A stretch of DNA of 64,000 bases from Sindora glabra (taxonomy: Eukaryota; Streptophyta; Magnoliopsida; Fabales; Fabaceae). The notes below the pieces were generated by a model. That model was not told the origin of the DNA. It made no database searches and saw only the letters and a program-made list of their open reading frames with translations. Positions 25,160-36,469 of the stretch are shown in pieces; within the stretch, counting starts at the first letter, position 1, and each line of letters begins with the position of its first letter. The stretch lies in contig CM035230.1 in the NCBI GenBank assembly GCA_020226215.1, positions 17,837,883 to 17,901,882 on the forward strand. The letters are read 5' to 3'. A program made the position numbers and the translations under genes.

Positions 25160-26789
25160 TAGTAATAAACTAGCATGGTTTAAATTGGAATTGCAATTTT
25201 GTTGCAATTAACAAAATTGCAAATAAATGTGAGAAAAAATGCAATCATTGTAATAAAAAGTTATAATTAGAGTACTATCTGCAACAATAATTTGTGCGTA
25301 ATATTACGAATTTAAAATCTTGCCTACTATTACTCAAGTAGTAATAGGCAATTATGTGCTACATATATTGCAGAAAACAGTTATGAAAGTGGAAATGCAC
25401 TGTGAAAAATACAGAAGCAAGACCCTGAAAATAGCTGCAGTGGTACAAGGTACATGACATACATTAAAAAAACTACTAATCCATATTTGTTTTACACTAT
25501 GTTTCTTTATCCTTTCCTTCTTAGTTCCCTTGCAATTTCTAACTTTATTCTTATACACTTGAATCTTTGTTCACAGCCACTCGAATAACTTAGGTAAATT
25601 ATTTTAAGGAAAAAAAAATAACCTAATATAATTATATGATACTAATTCATAATCATAATATTTTTAGCCTCTGGGCCCTAAAAGTTCCTTCAGTGCCAAT
25701 TCGTACTAGAATTACCCTTGAAATCTGCATTATAGACGTAGTTAGTTGTATCAGTGATGTTGACTAACACGGTAAGAGGGCTTTTTGCGAAAAGAAATAT
25801 AAGAGTTTTCCTCCTTATGCCGTCATAGATTGGCTTAAAAGCCAGTGACAAACTACAAAAGATCCTATTTGAACCACCTTGGCGTGCAGACCGTGATTTA
25901 AATTAATTGCGCCCCCTAAACATAATTTTGGGGCAATTTTTTTCACAATAATCATGTTTTTCCACATTTTACCACAATTGTGATAATTACGGCAAAATCA
26001 TAACTGCAGTTAAAAAATACAGAATCAATTATTGGTGCATTATATTTCACACTCGATTATTCCTACCAAAATAATCATGTTTAAAACAGAGAAAATAATT
26101 AAATACAAAAAAAAGGCCAAAATCATGTTTGCAGTGCTTGAGAAAACATAGACTAGCCAATTCAACAGGAGATTCGAGCAGTCCGTAAACAAATCCTCCA
26201 AAATCATGAGTTATAATGTAAGGCACAATGGCAACCAGTGGTCCATCATTCATCCTTGACCTAAATTAGACAATATTACATGCGTTTGTTCGATTATCAA
26301 TTCAGTCGGTTAAACAATATTTGAATCATGATCCAATAGTTCCTTCAATTTTATATTCAAGCTGGTTTTTAAAACATTGCATGTTTGATGACAAACAGAC
26401 CAACTGATCTTGTCGAAAAACATAAATCACTACAAGAATTGCAAGTGGTTCTTAATTGATGAGTGGTGACCAAAACAAACATGGGACATGCAGGTGTGAA
26501 CTCAGTGTCCTTGGAAGGAGAAGGAAGAGATCAAGTGGTGGTGACCGCAGATGGCATGGATTCAGTTTGTTTGGCCAATCAGCTAAGAAAGAAGTTCCGC
26601 TATGCCGCCATACTTAGTGTCGAAGATGTGAATTCTGCGCCTCAGGAGGCTGCGGCAACAAACACTGAAAATCAACAAAGCCAAGAATTTTATTGTTATG
26701 ACAGCCAGTATCACTGTCATCCTACTTGTCCCCCGTACTACTATCAAGTGGTTTATGATCCAAACCCTAATTCCTGCTCCGTCCTTTGA
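24861..26789 (+). CDS. HMA-domain heavy-metal-associated (HIPP-like) protein, 3 exons
   Basis: Exons are 24861-24866 (just ATGAAG), 25374-25449 and 26494-26789. Donors GTAAGA and GTACAT and acceptors TTGCAG and ATGCAG keep phase, giving a 125-residue protein. Residues 1-70 form a heavy-metal-associated (HMA) fold: KTVMKVEMHCEKYRSKTLKI, then GVNSVSLEGEGRDQVVV and LANQLRKKFRYAAILSVEDV. The usual M-x-C-x-x-C metal site is MHCEKY here, so the second cysteine is lost. A Gln/Ala linker and a Tyr/Pro/Cys-rich stretch lead to the terminal CSVL, a CaaX box; a final Leu favours geranylgeranylation, so membrane attachment is likely. HIPP proteins act in metal handling and stress or pathogen responses; the missing Cys suggests weak or altered metal binding. 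The frame is open and the gene looks intact. It is the only apparently functional cellular gene here. Confidence 0.86.
25095..25155. repeat. (TA)n microsatellite in HIPP intron 1
   Basis: A pure TA run of about 60 bp lies within the first intron (24867-25373). Length variation here could affect splicing but would not touch the coding sequence. Confidence 0.95.
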
Positions 26790-28190
26790 TCCAGTTTCCT
26801 CCCTGATTTGTTCTTTCATCAAGTGGTTTATCTTTCCGTTGGGTGAATGTTTGAATCTAAGTTACGTTGGTTTTGACAAAACGTCTTTTTCTTAGGAAAA
26901 TTTCACTTGTTTGTATACAAATTAAGGAGTAGTATATTATCTCTATATTTTATGATTAAAAAGTAAATAAATGACATTATTTTTTCACTATATATGTCCA
27001 TATTTAATATTAAATAAATTAAAATTTTTTATTATCTTAATATTTTATAATTATAAACACAAGTAAATAAAATATTTTTCATCAAAACAAATAATAGAAA
27101 GAAGTCTATTGCTAACAAATATATATATATTACAAAAGAGTTATGTCAAGTGAGAGAAGTATTTTTATGTGAAAAATGAGAGGAGAAAAAAATTCATATA
27201 ATCACTTAAAAAGATTATGATTTTGTGTTTAATCCCAATCCTTTAACATGAGATCTATTGATTACGATTTACTCTTCGTATTCTCACATAAAAACAATAC
27301 TCTCATTTAATATGCTTTTTATTTTGAAACAATAATATTATATACCTCGAAAATAAAACTTCAAATTAGATATCAAATATAAATTAAAAATTATCATTAT
27401 ATGTAAAATTATAAAGCAAATTTGTAAGTCGATGGATATAAAAGATTTGAAATTCAACTTTAAATTTTATTTTTAATATATATAGCATTTTTTATTTTGA
27501 AATATCAAAAGAAACAAACTTTGTATTTGAGGAAGCAGGAGTTAGTCGAAAATGCAAGCACATGTTGGTTTCAAAGCATTAATGATTAGAAAAAGAACTT
27601 TTATTAGTTAACAGTGGTAATAAAATATTCCACTCTTTAAAATATTATAACGGGTGTGTGTTGCGATGATTAAGTTGTAATTATTTGTATCCAATTAATT
27701 ACACTTAAGATAGAAATTCATTTAATATTTTATTCCTACTTTTAGTTGAATCACAATTAGATTAATCTTTTCTTTTACTTAATTCTAACTTCATGCAAAA
27801 AAAAAAAAAGTGATGAATGTGAATTTAGTATAGCATTATAATTGTAATTATTGCATCTGGTGGATCAAATGCATAGCATCTTATCACTTTTAGTTCATAC
27901 TAATTAATGGTAAGATGTAGTAATTGCACTACATCCAAATCCAAAAGTGATAAAGATAATAAGTGTGAGGGAATATTTGTGCATGAACAAAGGAAAGAGA
28001 AGAAAAAGATGTATTTATCATTTTCAATTTTATTGGCCCCTTTTTTTCTCTTTCTTAATTAATGGTATTTCATTTTTCTCTATTTATTTAATACTCTATT
28101 AAAATAATAGAGTATATTAAAGTGAGATTTTTTCAATAAATTCTAAGATAATACAAGTGAGGCAATTTGAGTACAATTATTATGTCATAT
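26790..28190. other. AT-rich region downstream of the HIPP-like gene
   Basis: The presumed 3' UTR follows the stop at 26789. Beyond it there are AT-rich runs and no recognisable gene, RNA or element. Confidence 0.6.
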
Positions 28191-28512
28191 CACTATTATA
28201 GAAATACAAATATATATTGGATATTTGACAAAAATTACATTAATTTGCAACCAACGTCTAAATGAGTGACATTATAAATTAGGTTTTGACACTAGTTATG
28301 TAACAAATGCAAAAAACTACAATAACATTGATTCTTTTATCCATAAAAATTGACATCATTCATTTGGGAGAATATAACATGCTAAGATAAAAAAAAAAAG
28401 TTGATTATTACCAAAAATTCATTGTGAAAACACCATATGAGACATTGATTTTGTTTAAAATTGTGTAATGTCTTATAAATCACATCGATTTTATTAAATA
28501 ACTGACATAGTA
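28191..28512. mobile_element. Short non-autonomous CACTA-like element (copy 3)
   Basis: It starts CACTATTATAGAAATAC and ends CTGACATAGTATG. The interior has GATTTTGTTTAAAATTG and ACATCGATTTTATT words like the subterminal motifs of the other small copies. The termini are imperfect and no target duplication is clear. Confidence 0.35.
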
Positions 28513-30449
28513 TGACTTTCCCCTCTCAAACCCCTTGTTCCCCTCTATACACCCCACAGGATTCCTTACACAACCTTACAAAACACCTTAATTGAAACAA
28601 AAACTAGTTTTTTCTATTACACTTCACACAGAAATGTGTTAGTATGAGTTAATTAACCATTAGTAATGATAAAGATTAGGCAGATTTTATGGTAATAATT
28701 CTTGGAAATTTAAAGGTTAGGATCCAATTATAAGTCATTTTCTATCAATTTAGTAGTTCTATAAAAACATGGTCCTTACTTCTATCCTCTAATTTAAACT
28801 ATATGTGCCCTATTAGCAACCATTTAAACAACTTCCCAAAAGTAATTATGTGCGATTAGAGTAATTAGAAGGAATGTTCTCTATGCTCATTCCATTTAGT
28901 AAACCAGAGAACATGTCACAATCCTTTCTAGGCCATGATTAACATGGAATCCATTATCTAATTTCCACCAGCTTGATCATATAAAGCTTAAGTCTTTCGC
29001 TATTTTCACTAGATTAAATGTAATTTCTATTCCATGCAAATAATAAATAGCAAGATGAAATGGTGACACATGATACACGATGGGAGATTTCTTTTTATTT
29101 ACAATGTGATCACTACTTGATCCTAGTCTCCTAATCCTACATAACCTAACTAAAAAACTCATAAAATCATTGCCATTTTGTTGTTGAAGTATGTTATGCT
29201 TAGGGAAAAGAGTTTTGGGTGATGGAGCCTCTAATACTTCTAGTTTTTATATCTTGAAAAGGAGATATCACATATAAAAGAGGTAAGTTAGAAGACGTAG
29301 TAAGTATATAACTGAAAAAGCAATTATAAAGAAAGTCTACACATCCTCAGCAAATGACAATTTTGACTTATGCTATCTTGTCAGATTAGGTTTCTTTAAT
29401 TAATATTAAATATAACTTAAATGTGAAATTTTGCAGGAGCACTTTTGATTATTTTCAAGAAGCCTTTCCATTTTAGCATCCACAAGGACACTGTATAATC
29501 ATGATTTAAGCACTAAAGATTGGATCCTAGTTTCACATATTCATCCTATACATGACCTATACTTAAAATATCACTTTATTTATGAGAATACATAATCTTC
29601 AAGAAGTAAATAATCAATACACATTATATTATTAATACTGTTAAAAAATATTTATTCACCTTATTACTCCCAAGTCAACCTTATACCATCTCTCCTTTCT
29701 ATCATTCTTGCTTCCATGCCAACCTTATTTCTTACCTACATCTCTGTTGAGATTCAGTCTATTGGTAATCATATCATCCCCTCATATTTTCCCTAAATAT
29801 ATTTCAATTTATCCATTACTTTTTTCAAGCACATATTACATATCATTACAATCATTTTATTTGTCTTATTTATTGCATCGAATTTATTATGCATACAATT
29901 CATAGTTTGAGGGTGATTTCATGCGATATCATACAACTGGAGATAAGAAATTCTTATAACTATTGTTTACTCCAAGCTTGCATAGCATGGCCAACACGGT
30001 AGGTGTACACAATCATTAATACAAGACGTTCATCATTGTTGAACAAAACTCATTACTTTGATCTTTAGACTAAAGAACCTTCAAGATAAGCCACATTTTT
30101 CACTATGACAAATTGCTTTAAACTTTACTAATTGATATCACATAGGTTATCATTTAAGGTCCATATTAAGCAAGATACATTGGTTTAAACGAATCCATGG
30201 CCACAATAGGGCAAATAAAGCATAAATAGGTGGTTATTCTTTGGTAAATAACTAATCATTGACCCTTAGATTGGCTCATTGCAAAACTTCTAACAAAATA
30301 GGTAGCCATTCTTAAGAAATGGCCAACCATTTCCTTGAAAATTTTCAAAATACAGTTGCAATTCTCACTATCCATAGGGGACTCAAACCCCTTCTTATTC
30401 CCATTCTATGCTCATTTTAGTGTATCAAAACATAAATAATTGCTATTGT
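28513..30449. other. Intergenic DNA without recognised genes
   Basis: Scattered short frames only. No protein family, RNA gene or element boundary was recognised on either strand. Confidence 0.55.
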
Positions 30450-30746
30450 TACTACAAAATTACAATTCTATGATAATCAATAGACATCAACAATAAAAAA
30501 ATTTGACATCTATATTAATATGGTGATATTTTTGAAATTATCAAGAAAATTAAGATGATGGTTTCTAAAATAACTTATGCTTATTGTTACATGATGGCAT
30601 TATAAGAATTTTCAAAGGAACTTTAGACCACAATTAAGTAAAAAGCTAATGTTATTTTGTTATGGTCAATATGGTTAAAAATAAAAATGATATTAAGATG
30701 TTGGTTTGTAAAAACAATCGATGTTGAAATTGATTATTCTGTAGTA
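30450..30746. mobile_element. Short non-autonomous CACTA-like element (copy 4)
   Basis: It is 297 bp with inverted ends: left TACTACAAAATTAC, right reverse-complemented TACTACAGAATAATC. Interior motifs include AGACATCAAC and, inverted, GTTGAAATTGATTA. The size and terminus match the 296-bp copy at 4190-4485, so they form one family. Confidence 0.5.
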
Positions 30747-30770
30747 TTTTTGTAAATATAATCTTAACTT

Positions 30771-30851
30771 TATATATATATATATATATATACATATATA
30801 TACATACATATATATATATATATATATACATACATATATATATATATACAT

Positions 30852-30900
<49 letters not shown>
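30771..30900. repeat. Compound (TA)n/(TACA)n microsatellite
   Basis: About 130 bp of TA runs interrupted by TACATACA words, starting 24 bp after the small element at 30450-30746. Confidence 0.93.
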
Positions 30901-30903
<3 letters not shown>

Positions 30904-31655
30904 CTATCAATCTAATGTTGTTTATTAAAGACATTAGTTTTAAAGTATGAAACTAAGGTATAATTATTTTTTCTTCATAATTTTTATTTACTCCTCTATT
31001 TTCTATCATTTTTACTTTGGGAAATCTACTTCTTCAACATCACCTCTACTATTAAAATTTCTCTGATAAGTCCAAACTTTCACCACTCTTCTACACTTAT
31101 AGTTTGCTTCATGTTTGTTCTTATTTTCCAAGTACATTTTCCTCTCTTGTTTTGTTGTATTTTTTAATATTAAGTGATTAAATCTTACTTTTTCTAATTA
31201 GGATGTTTATGTATTTGTATAGTGACACTGTGAAAGCCTTGTTCATGACTAGTTTAGGATTATACTATATGTTTTGTTTGGTATTGTTTTTAGAGTTTAG
31301 TCACACTAAGATATATGATTATGGTGTGCTTTATTTGATGGTAATATCCTTTCTATTTTTACTAGTTGCCTTTACTATTGGATGCTATTATGTCTTTTTA
31401 GGGTGTTAGATTTATCATATATTTTAATTATTTTAGTTTGTTTCATAGTTATGTAAATTAGCAGAGGAGTTTATGATGACTATTGTAATCTTGATTTAAT
31501 TGCTTGTTATGCGAGTTATATGTTTTACCATGCAATTTAGTGCTGTATTTGTTATAAGAACTAATCTTATATTTGCTACTTTGTTCATTATTAAGTAATG
31601 TCAACTATAACTTTATTACGTATACATGATTGACACATACACACACACACACACT

Positions 31656-31686
<31 letters not shown>

Positions 31687-32344
31687 TGATAAATCTAGAG
31701 TTTGGATTTCTCTCAAGAAATAATTGCCTCCACCAAAAGAAACATAAAAGAGCCTATAACCTTGAAGGATATTATTGTAGCATAATATAAGGGGTAAGAG
31801 ATTACTTATTAAGTTCAATGAGAAATGGCAACCGAATAAGGAAAATGCCACCTAATATATCAGTTATGTTCAAGTGACAGTATGATCCAAAGTATTAATA
31901 ACTATTCCTTATTGGAAGAAAGTCCCCTTGGCATTGAAGGATAACATTTTAGAAGAAGTCTTAGTATGTCCATTTGATTTGAATAGATTTATGCGATGGA
32001 AATGAAAGAATATATTTATAACATACTCATATATAATTTGATCTTTCGCATGTGTTTTTTTCTTATAAAAATCATTTGATATTCTAAATAACAAATTGAT
32101 ATGTAGCAAAGTACTATAACATGCAACAACCTTGTAGAGGGACTTCAAATTAACTTTAAGGTGATAATACATCAATCTTGAAACCACAATAAAAACTAAC
32201 TTGACGAAACAATGGAAATATCTTAACTAGGAATTGTGGAAAATGTTCTAGAAATAATATAAAGATGAGCATTTTAAAGTAAAATTTTTACCTTATACCA
32301 TTTAGTTCATTTCAATGTCTTGATTATATACCATTTTTACTTGT
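30901..32344. other. Intergenic DNA without recognised genes
   Basis: Apart from an AC microsatellite at 31634-31683 nothing was recognised. A Cys/Val-rich frame read across that microsatellite is an artefact of the repeat. Confidence 0.55.
31634..31683. repeat. (AC)n microsatellite
   Basis: About 50 bp of AC dinucleotide with one CTC interruption. Confidence 0.95.
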
Positions 32345-33379
32345 GAACTAATGTGTCTTTTGGTCAATAGGCATTAAGTAAGTTTAATTAGAAGAGGCGA
32401 AAGAAGAATACATATCCATACGAGCTTTCTCATAGAGGTGACAAAAAGCTAGAGAAGAACTTATTGGTTAAGAGGATTGTCAAATTGAGGAAGGCGAGGA
32501 CACTAGTGAGACATCTTTTGTTTCTTAAACAAAGTTATGGAAGCAAGGGAAAGTAAACAAACATGGGTAGTACATAACCCTGAAGAGTCAAACCATTGTG
32601 GAAAGGATTATAAATATTAAAATTCGTACTAAAATGTGTTGTTCACTTTTGAAACTTCCATTTTAATTAAGTTATTTCTATTCATCATTTCTTTATCCAT
32701 AGGATGCTTTCATGTACTAGGCCTCCTAGGATGAGTTTCAACTAGTTAAGAGCATGACATCTTAACCACAGCTTTAGGAACTAAAAAGCATCCCAACTGT
32801 GTTCAAGTTACTAACTATGGTATTAGACATAGGGAGGTTTTCGACCTAGAAATATGTCATCCAATAAGGTAGTTGATAGTTGATTTGGCATAAATGAATG
32901 CAAAAGTCATCAATGAAGTGACATGAAAACTCAATGTAAAAATTGAGGCAAGGCTACAATAGGTAGCGAAGTAGCACTTAAAGATGCAATGGCTTATGCA
33001 ATAATAAGGCAATATGTTTGCCATCCTCCAAGAATAGGTAGCTAGCTAACATATTTCAACTCTGAGTTCTATAACATCTATCTAGCCACCTTCAAGACCC
33101 ATTACTCCTATGAATGAAATGGCTTTTGTAAGTAGTGCCTTGCCATCCTGGTGGACTCCTAATTAGTAGGGAGTGTCAACTAATCTTATGACTAGTAGGG
33201 AGGAAGTACTAGCACTTAAAGCATCAATCACCTTAATAAAAGAAATGTTGGAGATCGTACCTAAGATATATGTCACACTTAGCCTTAAAACTTTTTCATA
33301 TATGTATATGCATAAATCAAGTTGCCTATAGTTAAGGTTTATATTGTATAGGATAAAGCCTAATATATTTTAATAGTGG
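32345..33379 (+). pseudogene. Old CACTA gene debris, left of element A
   Basis: Translated pieces such as KKNTYPYELSHRGDKKLEKN and later CHPPRIGS resemble conserved blocks of plant En/Spm second-gene proteins. Frames are broken throughout. Element A inserted at 33385, and more CACTA-like coding debris follows on its other side (from 55446), so the two may be halves of one old gene. Recognition rests on short motifs, so confidence is low. Confidence 0.33.
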
Positions 33380-33384
33380 TGGGA

Positions 33385-34994
33385 TGATGAGAAAAATATT
33401 GACTATATTGTTTCTTTCTATTTCATGTCTCTTAGTAAGATACACATGTTTAATTTCACAATATTGACCTTATTTTATAATTTAGGGTTACTTTTACAAT
33501 ATTCTAAGCTTATTCAGTTAATATTAAAATTTGACACTATTTTTATTTTCTAGCTATATGAGGTTTTGGATGTTGAATTACGGTGATTTATATATTGTTG
33601 AAAGATTAAAGAAAGATCTATAACTTTGGTGTTTTGGTCAAATCCTAATTTGGACTCCTTCAAGCCTTTATCTATCTGAGATGCTGAAGTTCGATCTTTA
33701 TTCCAATTAAGCCAACTTTAGTTTTTAGGCTATATTTGGAGCTACAGAGTTTCAATCAATGTGAAACCAGTGCCTAAATCTCCATAAGGCTAAGCTTTAA
33801 AAATTTTATGTTTATGGATTACCAAAATCATATTATTTTAATGCCCTGATATTAGTTGGAAGTAAAACCTACGGGAATTCACTACTATAAATATTAAAGT
33901 CAATTTCCTTGTTAAAAATAGGTTTGGGCTTCTAAAAATTAGGAAGGCCTTATGTTTGTATTCTTAAGAAATATACAATCCTAGGCTAGTAAGGTTATGA
34001 TTAATTAGGTCAAATAAAAGGAGAGAACTCATTAGACTTTAGAGACTTTTACACATTTAGTAGACAACTTTTCCTTCTTATCTTCTAACTTATGCCCTCA
34101 GCCATGGAAGGCCAATTTTTGAAGTTGATTTAAGAAGTTTGAGGCTCTTCTCTATCGAATTATAAGATTATAATGTATAATGTTAGCTTTCTTTAATTAA
34201 TTTCCCTCTTTCCCTAATTACTTATGCTAATTTCTTGAAATTACTTGTGTTAAATGTTGATTAGTATAATTGGTATTCATTCTCATGATTTTTTATACTT
34301 TTTTATTTTGACGTTAAATTGTGATTAATAAATTATAGTTTTACACATATAGGCAAATAGTTAAGAGATTAATTTGGAGATTTGTAATTTAATTTCTCAA
34401 ATTAATCAAATTTTATCATTAAATCAATTTCGATGTTAGGGATTATAATAATTGCTTAATTTGACTAATCTTAATTGATCATATCCTAAATGATAATTTA
34501 GCAAAGGATTCATGAATTATTGTAAGGCTTCGAGATAATTCAAAGTTAAAAGATTAATTAGAAAAGTCAAACCTTGATTGATCCATAATTAATTGAAACT
34601 AAAGGTTTCAATTCCTTGAATTGACTATTTTATTACTTTGATTTTTATTTTTTCTATTTGCTTTGCATTTTTATTTTGTTTAATATGTTTAATTCAATTT
34701 AAAATCACAAAACGCCCTAATTCTGTGTTCTACATAATTCTACATACAACATATAACATTTTGCATTCATACAACATATTTTACCGTCATATTGCATCCA
34801 TTCTATTTATATTTATTGTCTTCCGTTTCATATTTATTTTTATATTATATATGTGCATTCTATTTTTGAATCTTGTAATAAAAAATAATATCAAGAGATC
34901 ACTAAGGGTACAACTTGATTTATGCCCCTATACTATATTATTTCAACAAAGCAATTTTTAATCTAATTTTAATACATTGCGACGTGCAGAATCA
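33385..34994 (+). repeat. Element A 5' LTR
   Basis: It begins TGATGAGAAAAATATTG and ends GCAGAATCA. Aligned by eye with 43022 onward it shares words such as AGAAAGATCTATAACTTT, TCAATCAATGTGAAAC and CATAATTAAT through its length. The 6-nt gap to the primer-binding site equals that of element B. Confidence 0.8.
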
Positions 34995-35000
34995 AAATTT

Positions 35001-35019
35001 TGGCACCATTGCTAAGGAT
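35001..35019 (+). other. Element A primer-binding site (tRNA-Asp type)
   Basis: TGGCACCATTGCTAAGGAT is the tRNA-Asp 3'-end complement with several C-to-T/G-to-A changes. This is where minus-strand DNA synthesis would have started. Confidence 0.75.
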
Positions 35020-35642
35020 GCTCTTGAATTCATCTTTTCCTATATATTACTAGATGTGTTACATAATTATTCAAGCATTCTAGTTAGTAGTTGCATCTAT
35101 TATTGCCTTTTATTTTATGGTAGTTATAATTTTTTTGCATATACTTGCATTCTTTTGAGTTCTTTCATTTTTATGCATTTCTCCACTTCAATTCATCATA
35201 TTTTATTATATTTTACTTCATCCAACATTGAAATAGAAGTTTTTGGCCCAAGAAAACTAGTTTTACACGATTTTGCACCTTAATCCCTTTTAGAACCATA
35301 CTAGGTCTCACTAACCCTAATTAAGCTAAAATTTTTATTAGCATTGATTTGATTTTTCTCATCAAAAGCTAAAAGGCTTTGACTTGTAAAGTGCCTTATT
35401 TTTTAGCTAAATTTTATTATTTTGATCACTTTTTTTAATTTTTTTAAATTTTTATTGCATTTTTGGATTTTACATGGTTATAGATTTCATTTTGTGATGG
35501 TCTAATAATTTTTAAAAATGTCTTGGTAGGTTAATTAGATACGTTTAGAGTGAATTTTCATACTATATTTGCATTTTAGTGTTTTGGTATTCCTATGCTT
35601 CTGTCTAATATAGCTTAATGTAGTGTAATATAGTAGCGGTGC

Positions 35643-36469
35643 ATGACAAGGAGGAGTGTTATTAAATTGCTTGAATTTGATTCTAAAATTGATAGGACTT
35701 TTCATTTTCTTTGTAATAATAAAAATAGAAATAGTTCTAGCATTCCCATCCCTTTTTTTTACCATTTAGATCATTTAGAAAATATGGCAAATAATAATAG
35801 GACATTGAAGGAATTAGCTTCCCTTGATGTTACCTAACAACCATTAAGTATCTAATATCCTGAGTTAGATGTTGACTTTGAATTGAAATCTAGTTTAATA
35901 CCTTACTTCCGAAATTTCTTGGTCTTGTAGGTGAGGACCCTTATTAGCATCTTAAGGAGTTCCTTGTGGTTTGCTCTACAATAAAGGCTTAAGGAATATC
36001 AGAAGACCAAATTAACCTAAAGGCCTTTCATTTCTCCTTAGCTGTATTAGCTAAGGATTGGCTAATTACTTGTAGCTAGGTTTTGTTGTATGCTAGAATA
36101 AGATGCAGAGCCTATTTTAAAGAAGTTTTTCCTTGTTTCTGAAGTTGCTACAATAAGAAAAGAGATCTGTGGCATTAGGCAAATGAGTGGTGAGACACTA
36201 TATGAATACTGGGAAAGGTTCAAGAAGCTTTGTGCTAGCTATCCGCACCACTAAATTAGTAAGCAGCTTCTAATCTAGCACCTTTATGAAAGCCTTCTTC
36301 TAATGGATAGAAGCATAATAGATGCAATAAGTAATGGTGCATTAATGGATAATTCTCCTATAGTAGCCAGTGATTTAATCGCAAACATGGCAATCAATTT
36401 ACAATAGTTTGGCATTAGAGTTATAGTTGCAACTAAAGGTCTGCATTAGCTTAATTTCCCCAATTTAAA
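35643..36469 (+). pseudogene. Element A gag pseudogene, 5' part
   Basis: The frame opens MTRRSVIKLLEFDSK and continues with NNRTLKELASLDVT, the common start of Athila/Tat-type gag. Across frameshifts I read LKEFLVVCS (about 35955), INLKAFHFSLAVLAKDW (about 36015), MSGETLYEYWERFKKLCA (36185-36235), and MDRSIIDAISNGALMDNSP (36304-36360). The sequence is interrupted at 36470 by an insertion and resumes at 39355. Many stops make it dead. Confidence 0.8.

Noticed and set aside
26428..26440. CACTACAAGAATT word in intron 2 of the HIPP-like gene, resembling a CACTA end
   Set aside because: No partner terminus, duplication or subterminal repeats nearby; likely chance.
31591..31851. Minus-strand Cys/Val-rich frame
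   Set aside because: The repetitive CVCVCV part is just the translation of the AC microsatellite.
34638..35283. Two overlapping Phe/Ile-rich frames of 107 and 122 codons
   Set aside because: They lie in the 5' LTR, primer site and leader of element A; composition is that of T-rich noncoding DNA.
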